From Algoriphagus sp. (GTDB lineage Bacteria > Bacteroidota > Bacteroidia > Cytophagales > Cyclobacteriaceae): DNA of 64,000 nt. Under the pieces are notes generated by a model that saw only the letters and a program-made list of their open reading frames with translations, was not told the origin of the DNA and did not search any database. Positions 56,542 to 64,000 of this stretch are shown here, piece by piece. The stretch lies in assembly GCF_024305035.1 (NCBI RefSeq), contig NZ_JAMWZB010000025.1, positions 1-64,000 of the forward strand, given 5' to 3'. The translations under genes were made by a program, and so were the position numbers. How positions within the stretch are numbered: position 1 is the stretch's first letter; each line of letters opens with the position of its first letter.

Positions 56542-57090
56542 CTACTCCTTCCCACTACTTCCTTTAAACTGGTCTTCCTTGTATGCAAACAACACATTAA
56601 AGGTGGTCAATGAACCATAACATCGGGTAATGTATTGCTGGAGATGCACCCGATCTTGATCATCAAGTTTGGGATGATTATTGATATTTTGCTCCAAAAC
56701 CCGGAGTTTTTCTCTCACCATTACAATCTTATGAAAAAAAGCATCTACTGAAATTTCCTTTGATTGCAAACTAGGATCACCTGGAAGGATATTTATCGAT
56801 CCCCCGATCCATTTTCCTCCCATCGGTACAAGGGGTGCCCGCTCAGAGGTAGCAAGTAAAGCCTCTCGTATCGCTTTTTCGACATCCCGCATGGTTAGCA
56901 TGGGAAAATCGGGTTTTTTGGCATCCTCTACCGTAAAGCCATCAAAATCTCTGGCGAGTAGTTTGACTTCCTCGGTTGAATAAAAATAAATTTTATAAAA
57001 CTTTTCATCCACAGAAAGTATCATTCCCAAACCAAATTTCGGATGGGTGATTTTACTTCCTGGAGCCAGTTCACTTGTAGATATTGCCAT
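56542..57090 (-). CDS. Hypothetical protein with UvrD/PcrA-tail-like N-terminal module
   Basis: 182 residues, no signal peptide. The first 50 residues (PGSKITHPKFGLGMILSV then VKLLARDFDGF) look like the small beta-barrel at the C-terminus of UvrD/PcrA helicases, which contacts RNA polymerase and other partners. The rest is helical with no known family. The likeness is by motif only. It follows the response regulator's upstream side on the same strand, with 107 bp between them. Confidence 0.65.
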   Translation of the reverse strand: MAISTSELAPGSKITHPKFGLGMILSVDEKFYKIYFYSTEEVKLLARDFDGFTVEDAKKPDFPMLTMRDVEKAIREALLATSERAPLVPMGGKWIGGSINILPGDPSLQSKEISVDAFFHKIVMVREKLRVLEQNINNHPKLDDQDRVHLQQYITRCYGSLTTFNVLFAYKEDQFKGSSGKE

Positions 57091-57327
57091 AGGATTGTGA
57101 AACAGAATGATCGTATGTGACTTAATAAGACGCTTTTCCTCCCAAAAATAATTGTTTTAACCCAATGTGACCTTACTTTTTTGCCAATGCTTCCTCTATC
57201 CAAGAAATTTTACTGAACCAACCGGTTTTTATCTTTAAATAAGCAGTTGCTGGGAGCTGAACTTTTTGCGCAAATACCTAACTTTCCCCTATTATCAGTT
57301 AAATTAACCACTTTATTCCCATTGAGT

Positions 57328-57957
57328 ATGAAGCGCAATTTCATCCATTTTATAGCCATTTTCTTAGGATTTACCTTTTGGAGTGCGGGCATGGTCAAGC
57401 TTTTTGAAGGGCATCTATTCATTGGATGGATCGGACCACCGGATTTAATTGAGCAGCTTCAGGAATACAATCTTGAGCTTTTTGGCAAATTTATAGCTGT
57501 ATCTCAGGTAAGCATTGGCTATTTGATGCTAACCAGTCGATTCAAGCTGTTGGGAAGTATCATGCTAGTGCCTATGATCTTATGTATCCTGTTATTTACC
57601 ATCTCGCAAAAGTGGATTGGAACCCCTTATGTATTGGGGGTACTATTGGTAATGAACTTTAGTATTTTATGGCAGTATCGTAGGGTATTGATTCCGATTT
57701 TGGAATTGGGGAAACCTGCCAAAAGTGAAGCAGATGCATTAGGGGAAAGGAGAAAATCCAAGCTTGGTAATTTGGTGTGGCTAACGGGTTTAGTATTACA
57801 GTTTGCAGCCATAAAATCATCTGAAATAAATCTGCAAAGCTCTTTTCTACTCTCTGGAATAGGGATTATCCTATCGATACTTAGCTTTAAATTAGACCAT
57901 TCCACGCCGAAGGGCACTAAGGATGAAAACATTCCAACACTTACCTTTGGACGGTGA
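57328..57957 (+). CDS. Small integral membrane protein, DoxX-like
   Basis: 209 residues from the ATG at 57328; an upstream ATG-like start would add 27 unlikely residues. About six hydrophobic segments. The first four, with FWSAGMVKLF and a long loop, resemble DoxX-type membrane proteins. The exact family is uncertain. The frame stays open for 44 codons after its TGA. Divergent to the 182-residue gene across a 237-bp gap. Confidence 0.65.
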   Translation: MKRNFIHFIAIFLGFTFWSAGMVKLFEGHLFIGWIGPPDLIEQLQEYNLELFGKFIAVSQVSIGYLMLTSRFKLLGSIMLVPMILCILLFTISQKWIGTPYVLGVLLVMNFSILWQYRRVLIPILELGKPAKSEADALGERRKSKLGNLVWLTGLVLQFAAIKSSEINLQSSFLLSGIGIILSILSFKLDHSTPKGTKDENIPTLTFGR

Positions 57958-58330
57958 TGTCCAAGCAGCCATTCAATTTTTCAAGAAGATCTTCCAGCAC
58001 AAATTCGAAGGAACGATCAATTACCTGCAAAGGAGCTTGCTAATACCGAAAAAGTCAGGGGGATGCAGGCCGGCATTGAAATCAGTGAATAATTCAAAAT
58101 CATAATTTCAAGTACGTTCCCCAGTATGGGGTAACAGCTTCAGATTGGAAATAATCAGTACATTTTTCTACCTCCAGACCGCAAAAAAAGAGGGTATTCG
58201 ACAAGGAAATAAACAAATGAACGGTGATCAATTAGCAAATGGAAAAGAAAAAAATAAGTCCTCCCTTATTTTAAATGAATTGATTATCAGCCTCGAGGAG
58301 TCCGGTCTCAAAAGATTGGGGTTAATCCCA
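57958..58330. other. Gene-free region before the SRP RNA
   Basis: Two short frames on the plus strand (57923-58105 and 58145-58339) have no family likeness and are not called. The stretch at 57958-58092 is the in-frame continuation past the stop of the preceding membrane protein. Confidence 0.4.
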
Positions 58331-58360
58331 TTGACATGAGGCAATTTTACCCTACCTTTG
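58331..58360 (+). promoter_or_regulatory. Bacteroidota promoter of the SRP RNA
   Basis: TTG at 58331-58333 and TACCTTTG at 58353-58360, 19 nt apart: an exact match to the -33/-7 (TTG, TAnnTTTG) promoter of the primary sigma factor in Bacteroidota. The expected start point is about 58364, right at the beginning of the RNA. Confidence 0.85.
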
Positions 58361-58363
58361 TGG

Positions 58364-58454
58364 ACTAGCGGCACGACCAGCTCCTGCTGAATCCCCCAGG
58401 TCCGGAAGGAAGCAAGGGTAGGCGGTTGTAGCGGTGCGATGCCGCTTCTTTTTT
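58364..58454 (+). ncRNA. ffs: Bacterial signal recognition particle RNA (4.5S-type)
   Basis: The conserved apical core is present at about 58393-58420: CCCCAGGTCCGGAAGG followed by AAGCAAGGGTA, with the GGAA tetraloop and the asymmetric loop that bind Ffh. The closing stem is AGCGGCA (58367-58373) with TGCCGCT (58440-58446), followed by a T-run that ends transcription. Length about 85-90 nt, as in small bacterial SRP RNAs. It guides membrane-protein synthesis together with Ffh and FtsY, which are not in this window. Confidence 0.95.
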
Positions 58455-58512
58455 GCCCAGAAAATTGCCAAGCTTTTATCTTTTTTGAGCTTTCCAAACG
58501 AGATTAATCTTT

Positions 58513-58520
58513 TAACTTTG
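58513..58520 (+). promoter_or_regulatory. Candidate -7 element of the transaldolase-like gene
   Basis: TAACTTTG matches TAnnTTTG, 70 bp upstream of the ATG at 58591. A TTTG at 58484-58487 is the nearest -33 candidate, but the gap (25 nt) is long. Confidence 0.45.
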
Positions 58521-58590
58521 TTACCATACCTGTTGGGTTGACACCATGTTTAGCCTACTTTCTTTCACATTTATTTAACCCCTTCTTAAA

Positions 58591-59250
58591 ATGAAATTCT
58601 TTATTGACACCGCCAATTTAGACGAAATCCGCGAGGCTTACGATTTAGGCGTATTGGATGGAGTAACCACCAACCCTTCCCTGATGGCAAAGGAAGGAAT
58701 CACAGGGGACGACAATGTCCGCGCCCACTACAAAGCCATCTGTGATATTGTCGACGACAAAGTCAGCGCCGAAGTAATTTCGACAGATTACGAAGGCATG
58801 ATCCGGGAAGGTAAGGAACTCGCTAAAATCGATGATAAAATTGTGGTCAAAATACCAATGATCAAAGATGGGGTGAAAGCACTAAAGTATTTCCACGGAG
58901 AAGGAATCCGAACCAACTGTACCTTGGTATTTTCCTCGGGTCAAGCCTTATTAGCTGCCAAAGCGGGAGCAAGCTATGTTTCTCCATTCATTGGAAGACT
59001 GGATGATATTTCCTTTGATGGGCTGGAGCTGATTGAACAAATTGTTCACATTTACCAAACATATGGCTACGCCACTGAGGTATTAGCAGCTTCTGTCCGT
59101 CATACCATGCATTTGATCAAATGTGCTGAAATCGGTGCAGATGTGGTCACCTGCCCTCTTAAAGTAATCACCGGATTACTTAAGCATCCACTGACTGACT
59201 CGGGTTTGGCACAGTTTCTGGCAGATCATGCCAAAGCCGCCGGCAACTAA
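58591..59250 (+). CDS. Fructose-6-phosphate aldolase / transaldolase (TalC/FSA family)
   Basis: 219 residues, the usual length of the short transaldolase/FSA family, in one TIM barrel: [13 protein letters not shown] start, DGVTTNPSL, Schiff-base Lys87 in [23 protein letters not shown] and ASVRHTMH motifs. It catalyses dihydroxyacetone transfer in the non-oxidative pentose phosphate pathway (transaldolase) or aldol cleavage of fructose 6-phosphate; sequence alone does not separate the two. A strong terminator follows. Confidence 0.93.
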   Translation: MKFFIDTANLDEIREAYDLGVLDGVTTNPSLMAKEGITGDDNVRAHYKAICDIVDDKVSAEVISTDYEGMIREGKELAKIDDKIVVKIPMIKDGVKALKYFHGEGIRTNCTLVFSSGQALLAAKAGASYVSPFIGRLDDISFDGLELIEQIVHIYQTYGYATEVLAASVRHTMHLIKCAEIGADVVTCPLKVITGLLKHPLTDSGLAQFLADHAKAAGN

Positions 59251-59259
59251 TAATAAACT

Positions 59260-59295
59260 AGTCGGTTGACCTACTGTACGTCAACCGACTTTTTT
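59260..59295 (+). terminator. Rho-independent terminator of the transaldolase-like gene
   Basis: AGTCGGTTGAC at 59260-59270 and GTCAACCGACT at 59280-59290 form a perfect 11-bp stem with a 9-nt loop, followed by five or more T. Confidence 0.93.
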
Positions 59296-59304
59296 AAAAA
59301 AATC

Positions 59305-59508
59305 ATGTATATTATTAAGGTAAAAGGAAAAGCAAAGATCCCCGATTACATCCAGATTCGGGATGAGAACTTTGTGTTGGTAGCTTATTTTAGGGCTGAC
59401 CGTCCAATGAAAAATATTGAGAAATTTGGTTTGGAAGGAAAGGAAGAAGCACTGGAAAACCTGATCAAAAACCTTCCATTTGGAAAATTACAAAAACTAG
59501 AACTTTAA
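59305..59508 (+). CDS. Small uncharacterised protein upstream of ftsE
   Basis: 67 residues from the ATG at 59305 (an upstream TTG frame start is inside the terminator and rejected). Begins MYIIKVKGKAK, then a beta-rich first half and a helical, Glu/Lys-rich second half. No signal peptide. It ends 6 bp before the ABC ATPase gene and is surely co-transcribed with it. No family recognised. Confidence 0.75.
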   Translation: MYIIKVKGKAKIPDYIQIRDENFVLVAYFRADRPMKNIEKFGLEGKEEALENLIKNLPFGKLQKLEL

Positions 59509-59514
59509 CAGTCG

Positions 59515-60222
59515 ATGGATTTTGCTACACAACCGGTATTAAAGGTCGACCAGGCCACAATTTTTCAAGGAATAGATCCTATCCTAAGCAATGTAAGCTT
59601 CTCGGTGGAACAGCACGAGTTTGTATTTTTGATTGGAAAAACCGGAAGCGGAAAAAGTTCTTTACTCAAAACACTTTATGCAGACCTGCCTCTAAAAAGC
59701 GGAAAAATAGAAATCGCCGGCTTTGATCTGACCAAGATCAAAAACTCCGAAGTACCCTTTCTCAGGAGAAAACTGGGAATTATTTTCCAGGATTTTCAAC
59801 TTTTCAATGATCGCTCAATTGCTGAAAACTTAGCCTTTGTCATGAAAGCTACCGGATGGAAGGACAAAGGGAAAATCAAGGAAAGAATGGCTGAGGTTCT
59901 TCTTTTAGTGGGCCTAACCAACGCTTCTTCAAAAATGCCCCATCAGCTTTCCGGTGGCGAACAGCAGCGGGTAGTCATTGCAAGAGCCTTGCTTAATGAT
60001 CCCTCTATTTTGTTAGCCGATGAACCCACGGGGAATTTGGATCCGGATGTGGCGGATGGGATTTTCAAACTTTTTCAAGAAATTAACAAAAAAGGCACCG
60101 CGGTATTGATGGCCACACACAATCATGAGCTTCTACGGAAATACCCTTATCGGGTGCTGAAATGTGAAGCAGGAAAGCTATTGGATAGCCAGACACATAA
60201 TGTCTCTTTTGGAACCGTCTGA
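59515..60222 (+). CDS. ftsE: FtsE-type ABC transporter ATP-binding protein
   Basis: 235 residues: Walker [10 protein letters not shown] (about 42-50), Q-loop FQDFQLF, signature LSGGEQQR, Walker [14 protein letters not shown]-loop ATHNHE. The motif set and length are those of FtsE, which with the membrane protein FtsX links peptidoglycan hydrolases to the divisome. No ftsX lies next to it here, as is common in Bacteroidota, so the name rests on the ATPase alone. LolD-type ATPases are the closest alternative. Confidence 0.82.
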   Translation: MDFATQPVLKVDQATIFQGIDPILSNVSFSVEQHEFVFLIGKTGSGKSSLLKTLYADLPLKSGKIEIAGFDLTKIKNSEVPFLRRKLGIIFQDFQLFNDRSIAENLAFVMKATGWKDKGKIKERMAEVLLLVGLTNASSKMPHQLSGGEQQRVVIARALLNDPSILLADEPTGNLDPDVADGIFKLFQEINKKGTAVLMATHNHELLRKYPYRVLKCEAGKLLDSQTHNVSFGTV

Positions 60223-60280
60223 GTAAAAACATTGGCCCCTATTCGGCGTTAATTAATAAGATTTGACCTCCCTAACGTTT

Positions 60281-61672
60281 ATGAAAAAAATTAATCATAT
60301 TCTCTTATTTCTTCTTTTCATTGGGCTTTTTAGCAGCTGCAGAGATAAGGAAGAGACTGCTCCACAGGTTGATCCAAACTCCAATGCAGCAGTAAACCGA
60401 TGGATACAGGAAATCATGGATCAAGTCTATTACTGGCTGGATGATATCGGGACACCCCTAGCAGAAGAATCGGACCCAGAGGATTACTATGAATCACTTT
60501 TATTCCGTCCTACCGACCGATTTTCGGTAATTTATCCGGATTTCCAAGAGTTGATTAATTCCCTTAATGGAATCGAGTTGGAAGCAGGATATGAATTCAT
60601 CTTATACCGAGAAAGTTCTGATAGCGAAAATGTGATCGCACTAATCAGCTATGTAAAGCGTAACAGTCCTGCAGCTGAGGCCGGTTTATTGCGAGGGGAT
60701 ATTATCCAAACGATCAACGGGCAACAAATGAATGTGGATAATTTTCAGACCATCCTCAGCGAAATTTCAAGTCCCCATACAATCAACTTTTTACGCTATG
60801 ATGAAGCGACCGAGCAATACGAAAATCAAGGTAACCTAGAGCTTACCCCCGTTCAGATCTCTGAAAACCCAAATTTCCTAGACTCCATTTACACAATCGG
60901 AAATCAAAAAATTGGGTATGTGGTCTATCATTTCTTTGCACCAGGACCTGGAAACAACAGCACTAGTTATGATCAGGAAATGGATGCCATTTTTGCAAAT
61001 TTCAAAGCTGAGGGGATTAACCATCTCATTGTTGATTTCAGATATAATGGAGGAGGCTTTGTTTCCTCAGCTGTGAATTTGGCCAGTTTAATTGCTCCGG
61101 GTGTGGGTGAGGGTTCTATTTTTTCTAAAACAAAATACAACAGTTTCTTAAGTCAATTTGATGACTTTCAGGATGTACAAACTGAATTTAGGACAAAAGA
61201 GCAAAATTTAGGGAATACCTTATCCGGGAATCGAGTTTACTTCTTGACCTCTAGGCGAACAGCTTCTGCTTCTGAATTGATTATCAATGGACTCAGACCT
61301 TATATGGACGTGTTTTTGATTGGGGATGTTACTACTGGCAAAAACGTGGGGTCTATTCCGTTTGAGGATGAGGAAAATCCAGAAAACCGCTACGGCATTT
61401 TACCCATTGTGACCCAAAGTTTCAACAGCAATGATGAATCAGATTATACAGAAGGGTTTACGCCCAATATTACCGTAACCGAAAATCAAGAACGATCTCG
61501 CCAATTTGGGGATGTCAATGAATTGCTACTCCGAACAGCCATCGAACAAATCACAGGAACGCCTTCTTCTGGAAGAATTGAAAGGCTGGATCGAATTGAT
61601 CTCGGTAGTACCTTGGATCACAAAACCAGAGCAGGAACCATGATCGAGTCGAATAAGATTCAAAAAAATTAA
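60281..61672 (+). CDS. S41 family (C-terminal processing-like) peptidase lipoprotein
   Basis: 463 residues from the ATG at 60281. Lipobox FSSC gives lipidated Cys20. After an N-terminal helical region (WIQEIMDQVYYWLDDI), a PDZ domain (about 105-180, ending with the RGDIIQTINGQ block) precedes the S41 protease domain with DFRYNGGG, SRRTASASE (nucleophile serine) and the TTGKNVG motif holding the catalytic lysine. Serine-lysine proteases of this type trim exported proteins. It sits 58 bp after ftsE and has its own terminator. Confidence 0.92.
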   Translation: MKKINHILLFLLFIGLFSSCRDKEETAPQVDPNSNAAVNRWIQEIMDQVYYWLDDIGTPLAEESDPEDYYESLLFRPTDRFSVIYPDFQELINSLNGIELEAGYEFILYRESSDSENVIALISYVKRNSPAAEAGLLRGDIIQTINGQQMNVDNFQTILSEISSPHTINFLRYDEATEQYENQGNLELTPVQISENPNFLDSIYTIGNQKIGYVVYHFFAPGPGNNSTSYDQEMDAIFANFKAEGINHLIVDFRYNGGGFVSSAVNLASLIAPGVGEGSIFSKTKYNSFLSQFDDFQDVQTEFRTKEQNLGNTLSGNRVYFLTSRRTASASELIINGLRPYMDVFLIGDVTTGKNVGSIPFEDEENPENRYGILPIVTQSFNSNDESDYTEGFTPNITVTENQERSRQFGDVNELLLRTAIEQITGTPSSGRIERLDRIDLGSTLDHKTRAGTMIESNKIQKN

Positions 61673-61676
61673 ATCC

Positions 61677-61701
61677 AAGCCCCTCCTAAAGGGGCTTTTT
61701 T
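61677..61701 (+). terminator. Rho-independent terminator of the S41 peptidase gene
   Basis: AGCCCCT at 61678-61684 and AGGGGCT at 61690-61696 pair around 5 nt, followed by a run of T, right after the stop codon. Confidence 0.9.
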
Positions 61702-61880
61702 CTTACCTGGTGATGAAAGTCATTTATCTACAATCAACGATCCTTTCTCTCCAGATGAATACTTTCTTTTGCATATTTTTAATTTTTCAATAGGACAATT
61801 GGATTTTTTACCTCATATTAAACCACTTATTTCAAATAAGTACCGTTTAACCTTATTTTATTTACTAATCAACCAACCTT

Positions 61881-63113
61881 ATGAAAAAACATTCATGGAA
61901 AAAACCAGCCCTCTATGCCGGGCTAATCCTGGGCGGGCTGACAGTAGGCTGCCAGCCAATGGAAGAAAGCCCTACTTTGACTGGTCCCCTCCAAGAAGTC
62001 GTTAATGCGAAAAATGGAGACATTATCCCAGGGCAGTACATTGTACGATTGAATCCTAGTCAACTGAATTTTAGAAAAACCAAAGATTATGCGGCCAATC
62101 AAGCGGCAATGCGGAAAATTGGTTCAGAACTCTTGACTAAATACCGGATTGCTGAAGGCAATTTAGAGCATGTTTACGCCAATGCTATCGAAGGGTTTTC
62201 AGTAAGTCTTAGTGATGAAGAATTCAATGAATTATCCAAAGACCCTGCAGTCCAGTTTATCGAGCCAGATCGAATTGTCGCATTAGCCCCACCTCCAGGA
62301 AAAGGTCCTGGAGGTGGGGGAGATGACGGCGGAGGAAGTGATCCTACTCAAGAAATTCCCTACGGAATTACTCGTGTAAACGGTGGTTCGGCTTACACTG
62401 GATCTGCTAAAGCGTATGTGATTGACTCAGGAATCGACGCCAATCATCCTGACCTGACGGTAGACCCATCTCAGGGATTCAATGCGTTTACCAAGGGAAA
62501 AGATTCAGATCTAAGCGCTGATGGCAATGGTCATGGCACACATGTAGCAGGAACTATTGCCGCTAAAAATAATGATATTGGCGTGATCGGTGTAGCTGCT
62601 GGCGCAACAGTCGTTCCGATCAAAGTATTGGACAGTAGAGGATCAGGCTCTTACTCTGGAGTGATTGCCGGAGTGGACTTTGTCACCGCCAATGCCAACT
62701 CTGGAGATGTGGCAAACATGAGCTTAGGTGGCCCAGCTTCTGATGCCCTTGATACCGCTGTCATAAGTATGGCGAATGCAGGAGTAAAAGTTGCTTTAGC
62801 CGCCGGAAATGAAGCTCAAAACGCGAATAATTCATCCCCAGCAAGAGCAAACGGTACCAATATCTATACCGTTTCTGCTATTGATGCAAGTGACCGGTTT
62901 GCCTCTTTTTCCAATTTCGGTAATCCTCCCGTGGATTTTGCCGCACCGGGGGTATCGGTCAAGTCAACCGTTCCCGGGGGATACGCCACTTACAGCGGTA
63001 CCTCGATGGCCTCTCCCCATGTTGCGGGAATTCTCCTTACTGGAAATCTCCAGTCTGACGGACTAGCTATTGGAGATCCAGATGGAAACCCAGATCCAAT
63101 TGCAGTAAAATAA
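61881..63113 (+). CDS. Subtilisin-like (S8) serine protease lipoprotein with I9 propeptide
   Basis: 410 residues. Lipobox TVGC gives Cys24. An I9-type propeptide (about 48-135) is followed by a Gly/Pro/Asp-rich linker (136-156) and the S8 domain with the full triad: Asp182 in VIDSGID, His218 in NGHGTHVAG, Ser375 in GTSMASPHVAG, plus oxyanion Asn310. The protein ends about 20 residues after the domain with no T9SS tail, so it is anchored by lipid at a membrane, with the propeptide presumably cut off during maturation. If the propeptide cut is between anchor and protease, the mature enzyme would be released. The target is unknown. Confidence 0.93.
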   Translation: MKKHSWKKPALYAGLILGGLTVGCQPMEESPTLTGPLQEVVNAKNGDIIPGQYIVRLNPSQLNFRKTKDYAANQAAMRKIGSELLTKYRIAEGNLEHVYANAIEGFSVSLSDEEFNELSKDPAVQFIEPDRIVALAPPPGKGPGGGGDDGGGSDPTQEIPYGITRVNGGSAYTGSAKAYVIDSGIDANHPDLTVDPSQGFNAFTKGKDSDLSADGNGHGTHVAGTIAAKNNDIGVIGVAAGATVVPIKVLDSRGSGSYSGVIAGVDFVTANANSGDVANMSLGGPASDALDTAVISMANAGVKVALAAGNEAQNANNSSPARANGTNIYTVSAIDASDRFASFSNFGNPPVDFAAPGVSVKSTVPGGYATYSGTSMASPHVAGILLTGNLQSDGLAIGDPDGNPDPIAVK

Positions 63114-63124
63114 ATGGTATTCAC

Positions 63125-63153
63125 AAAGCGGTTCACCGAAGTGAGCCGCTTTT
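63125..63153 (+). terminator. Rho-independent terminator of the S8 protease gene
   Basis: AAAGCGG at 63125-63131 and CCGCTTT at 63146-63152, with an inner TCAC/GTGA stem and a CGAA tetraloop, followed by T-rich sequence. Confidence 0.85.
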
Positions 63154-63223
63154 GCTTTATTATCAAATCGTTAACTTTTTGATATTCTTCCCTAAGAAAG
63201 GACCGCTTTATTACTTTTGAAAA

Positions 63224-63436
63224 ATGGAGGCGGTAGCAAGCTTTATATTGATTTTATTGGTTTATTTTCTGGGAACACTTGCCATCGTGCAGGAGGTGAT
63301 CAAGCCAAAAAGCGAGTTAGTCGTCATGAATGGCGGTAAAGTTAAACAATGGGTCACTAACTACGGTAAGATCATCCTATTAAGTCTAGGTCTTTCTATG
63401 GCTACTACCACCTTGGCTTACATACTTTTTATCTGA
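63224..63436 (+). CDS. Small membrane protein with two membrane segments
   Basis: 70 residues: a first hydrophobic helix (about 4-24), a short charged loop with VMNGGKVKQW, and a second helix (about 48-69). No family recognised. TACTTTTG, a TAnnTTTG match, lies at 63212-63219, only 5 nt upstream of the ATG; if used, the transcript would be nearly leaderless. A bidirectional terminator follows. Confidence 0.7.
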   Translation: MEAVASFILILLVYFLGTLAIVQEVIKPKSELVVMNGGKVKQWVTNYGKIILLSLGLSMATTTLAYILFI

Positions 63437-63456
63437 ACCTATTAGATCTGTATCAC

Positions 63457-63483
63457 AAAAAAAACCGACCAAAGGCCGGTTTC
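63457..63483. terminator. Bidirectional terminator between convergent genes
   Basis: AAACCG at 63462-63467 and CGGTTT at 63477-63482, extended by CC/GG after one mismatch, with a 3-nt loop. The minus strand shows eight T after the stem, a strong signal for the TPR gene ending at 63503; the plus strand is weaker. Confidence 0.8.
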
Positions 63484-63502
63484 AACTACGATTAGTTTAT
63501 TC

Positions 63503-64000
63503 TTACTGCGTTTTTTGAAGATTTTCTTTGGCCATTTCAAAAGCAGGGTCTAATTGAATCGCTTCCTCAAAAGCAACTTTTGCATCCTCTTTTGAGCCTT
63601 GCTCCAAATAAATCATTCCTTTCAGGTTCAAGGCTGCGGCCTTCATTAATACCTCTTGGGTTTCGGTCTGGCTCTTTGGGAATCCGATTTTTTCATCCGT
63701 CTTTGCTTCGCTTATGAGCAAATTGACCGAATTCATCGCCTCTTCAAACCGCTTCAGTGAGTATTGTAAAAAACCACTCTTATATAAACTAAAATTATCT
63801 CCAGTCAATAAATAAAGCGATTCGAAATGAGGAAGAGCCCGATCCAAGGCACCCACTTGTTCCAGAGAATAAGCCGCAATTTCCAGTGCACCAATACTCT
63901 TATCATTAACTTCCAGGATATCTAAAGCGACTAGGGCCGCAGAGGTCGATTCTCCCATTTCAAAATAAAGACTACCCAAGGCTTCTTGAAACCTTAAATT
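63503..64000 (-). CDS. TPR-repeat protein (partial, N-terminus beyond window)
   Basis: The frame is open to the window end; the TTG at 63979 is not a real start because in-frame sequence (NLRFQEA) continues to 64000. At least three tetratricopeptide units can be read, the last being LNLKGMIYLEQGSKEDAK and FEEAIQLDPAFEMA. TPR proteins are scaffolds for protein interaction; nothing shows the partner. The end is followed by a terminator with a strong T-run on this strand. Confidence 0.88.
   Translation of the reverse strand, partial: NLRFQEALGSLYFEMGESTSAALVALDILEVNDKSIGALEIAAYSLEQVGALDRALPHFESLYLLTGDNFSLYKSGFLQYSLKRFEEAMNSVNLLISEAKTDEKIGFPKSQTETQEVLMKAAALNLKGMIYLEQGSKEDAKVAFEEAIQLDPAFEMAKENLQKTQ

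Noticed and set aside
57923..58105. Plus-strand frame of 60 codons overlapping the end of the DoxX-like gene
   Set aside because: Overlaps a better-supported gene in another frame; no motif.
58145..58339. Plus-strand frame of 64 codons before the SRP RNA
   Set aside because: No family, no start context, and its end runs into the SRP promoter.
58228..58497. Minus-strand frame of 89 codons across the SRP RNA
   Set aside because: It covers the SRP RNA core and its promoter on the other strand; chance frame.

Overview
The window looks like a chromosomal segment of a Bacteroidota bacterium, most likely a Cytophagales member of the Cyclobacteriaceae/Algoriphagus type. This rests on a SusC/SusD pair, a hybrid two-component regulator, a type IX secretion (T9SS) C-terminal sorting domain, MBG/YDG-repeat surface proteins, Bacteroidota-type TAnnTTTG promoter elements and the absence of clear Shine-Dalgarno sites. 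The genus is an inference, not shown by the sequence.

Layout. 1-5667: a large repeat-rich surface protein (minus strand, cut by the window edge), preceded by a membrane-anchored AraC-type regulator (5980-7206). 7368-15557: a sensory block with a GAF-PAS-PAS histidine kinase, a single-domain response regulator, and a giant multi-PAS kinase split into two reading frames by an apparent 1-base frameshift at about 14780-14805. 15975-21788: an RND drug-efflux operon (membrane-fusion protein, pump, outer-membrane factor), with small unknown secreted or membrane proteins upstream. 22979-24493: a periplasmic beta-carbonic anhydrase and a DUF2490 outer-membrane-type protein.

24719-46887 is a polysaccharide utilization locus (PUL). 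The minus-strand operon is susC, susD, sulfatase, beta-helix protein, GH43-like enzyme, sulfatase, sulfatase. It is headed by a hybrid two-component regulator (HTCS), and beyond that lie a divergent pair: a GH128-like multi-CBM T9SS enzyme and a fourth sulfatase. The content points to a sulfated polysaccharide as substrate. A GGGGTnnAAATC motif, at two sites clearly repeated 21 bp apart, lies upstream of susC, the HTCS gene, the GH128 gene and the fourth sulfatase. It is a good candidate for the HTCS operator.

46925-57090: a membrane histidine-kinase-like protein whose phospho-acceptor histidine is glutamine, a small unknown protein, a second giant kinase (11 PAS, 3 GAF) with its own overlapping response regulator, another response regulator, and a protein with a UvrD/PcrA-tail-like module. 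57328-64000: housekeeping and mixed genes: a small membrane protein, the SRP RNA with a very clear promoter, a transaldolase-like aldolase, an FtsE-type ATPase, an S41 peptidase lipoprotein, an S8 protease lipoprotein, a small membrane protein and a TPR protein cut by the window end. No tRNA, rRNA, CRISPR array, transposase or prophage gene was recognised.
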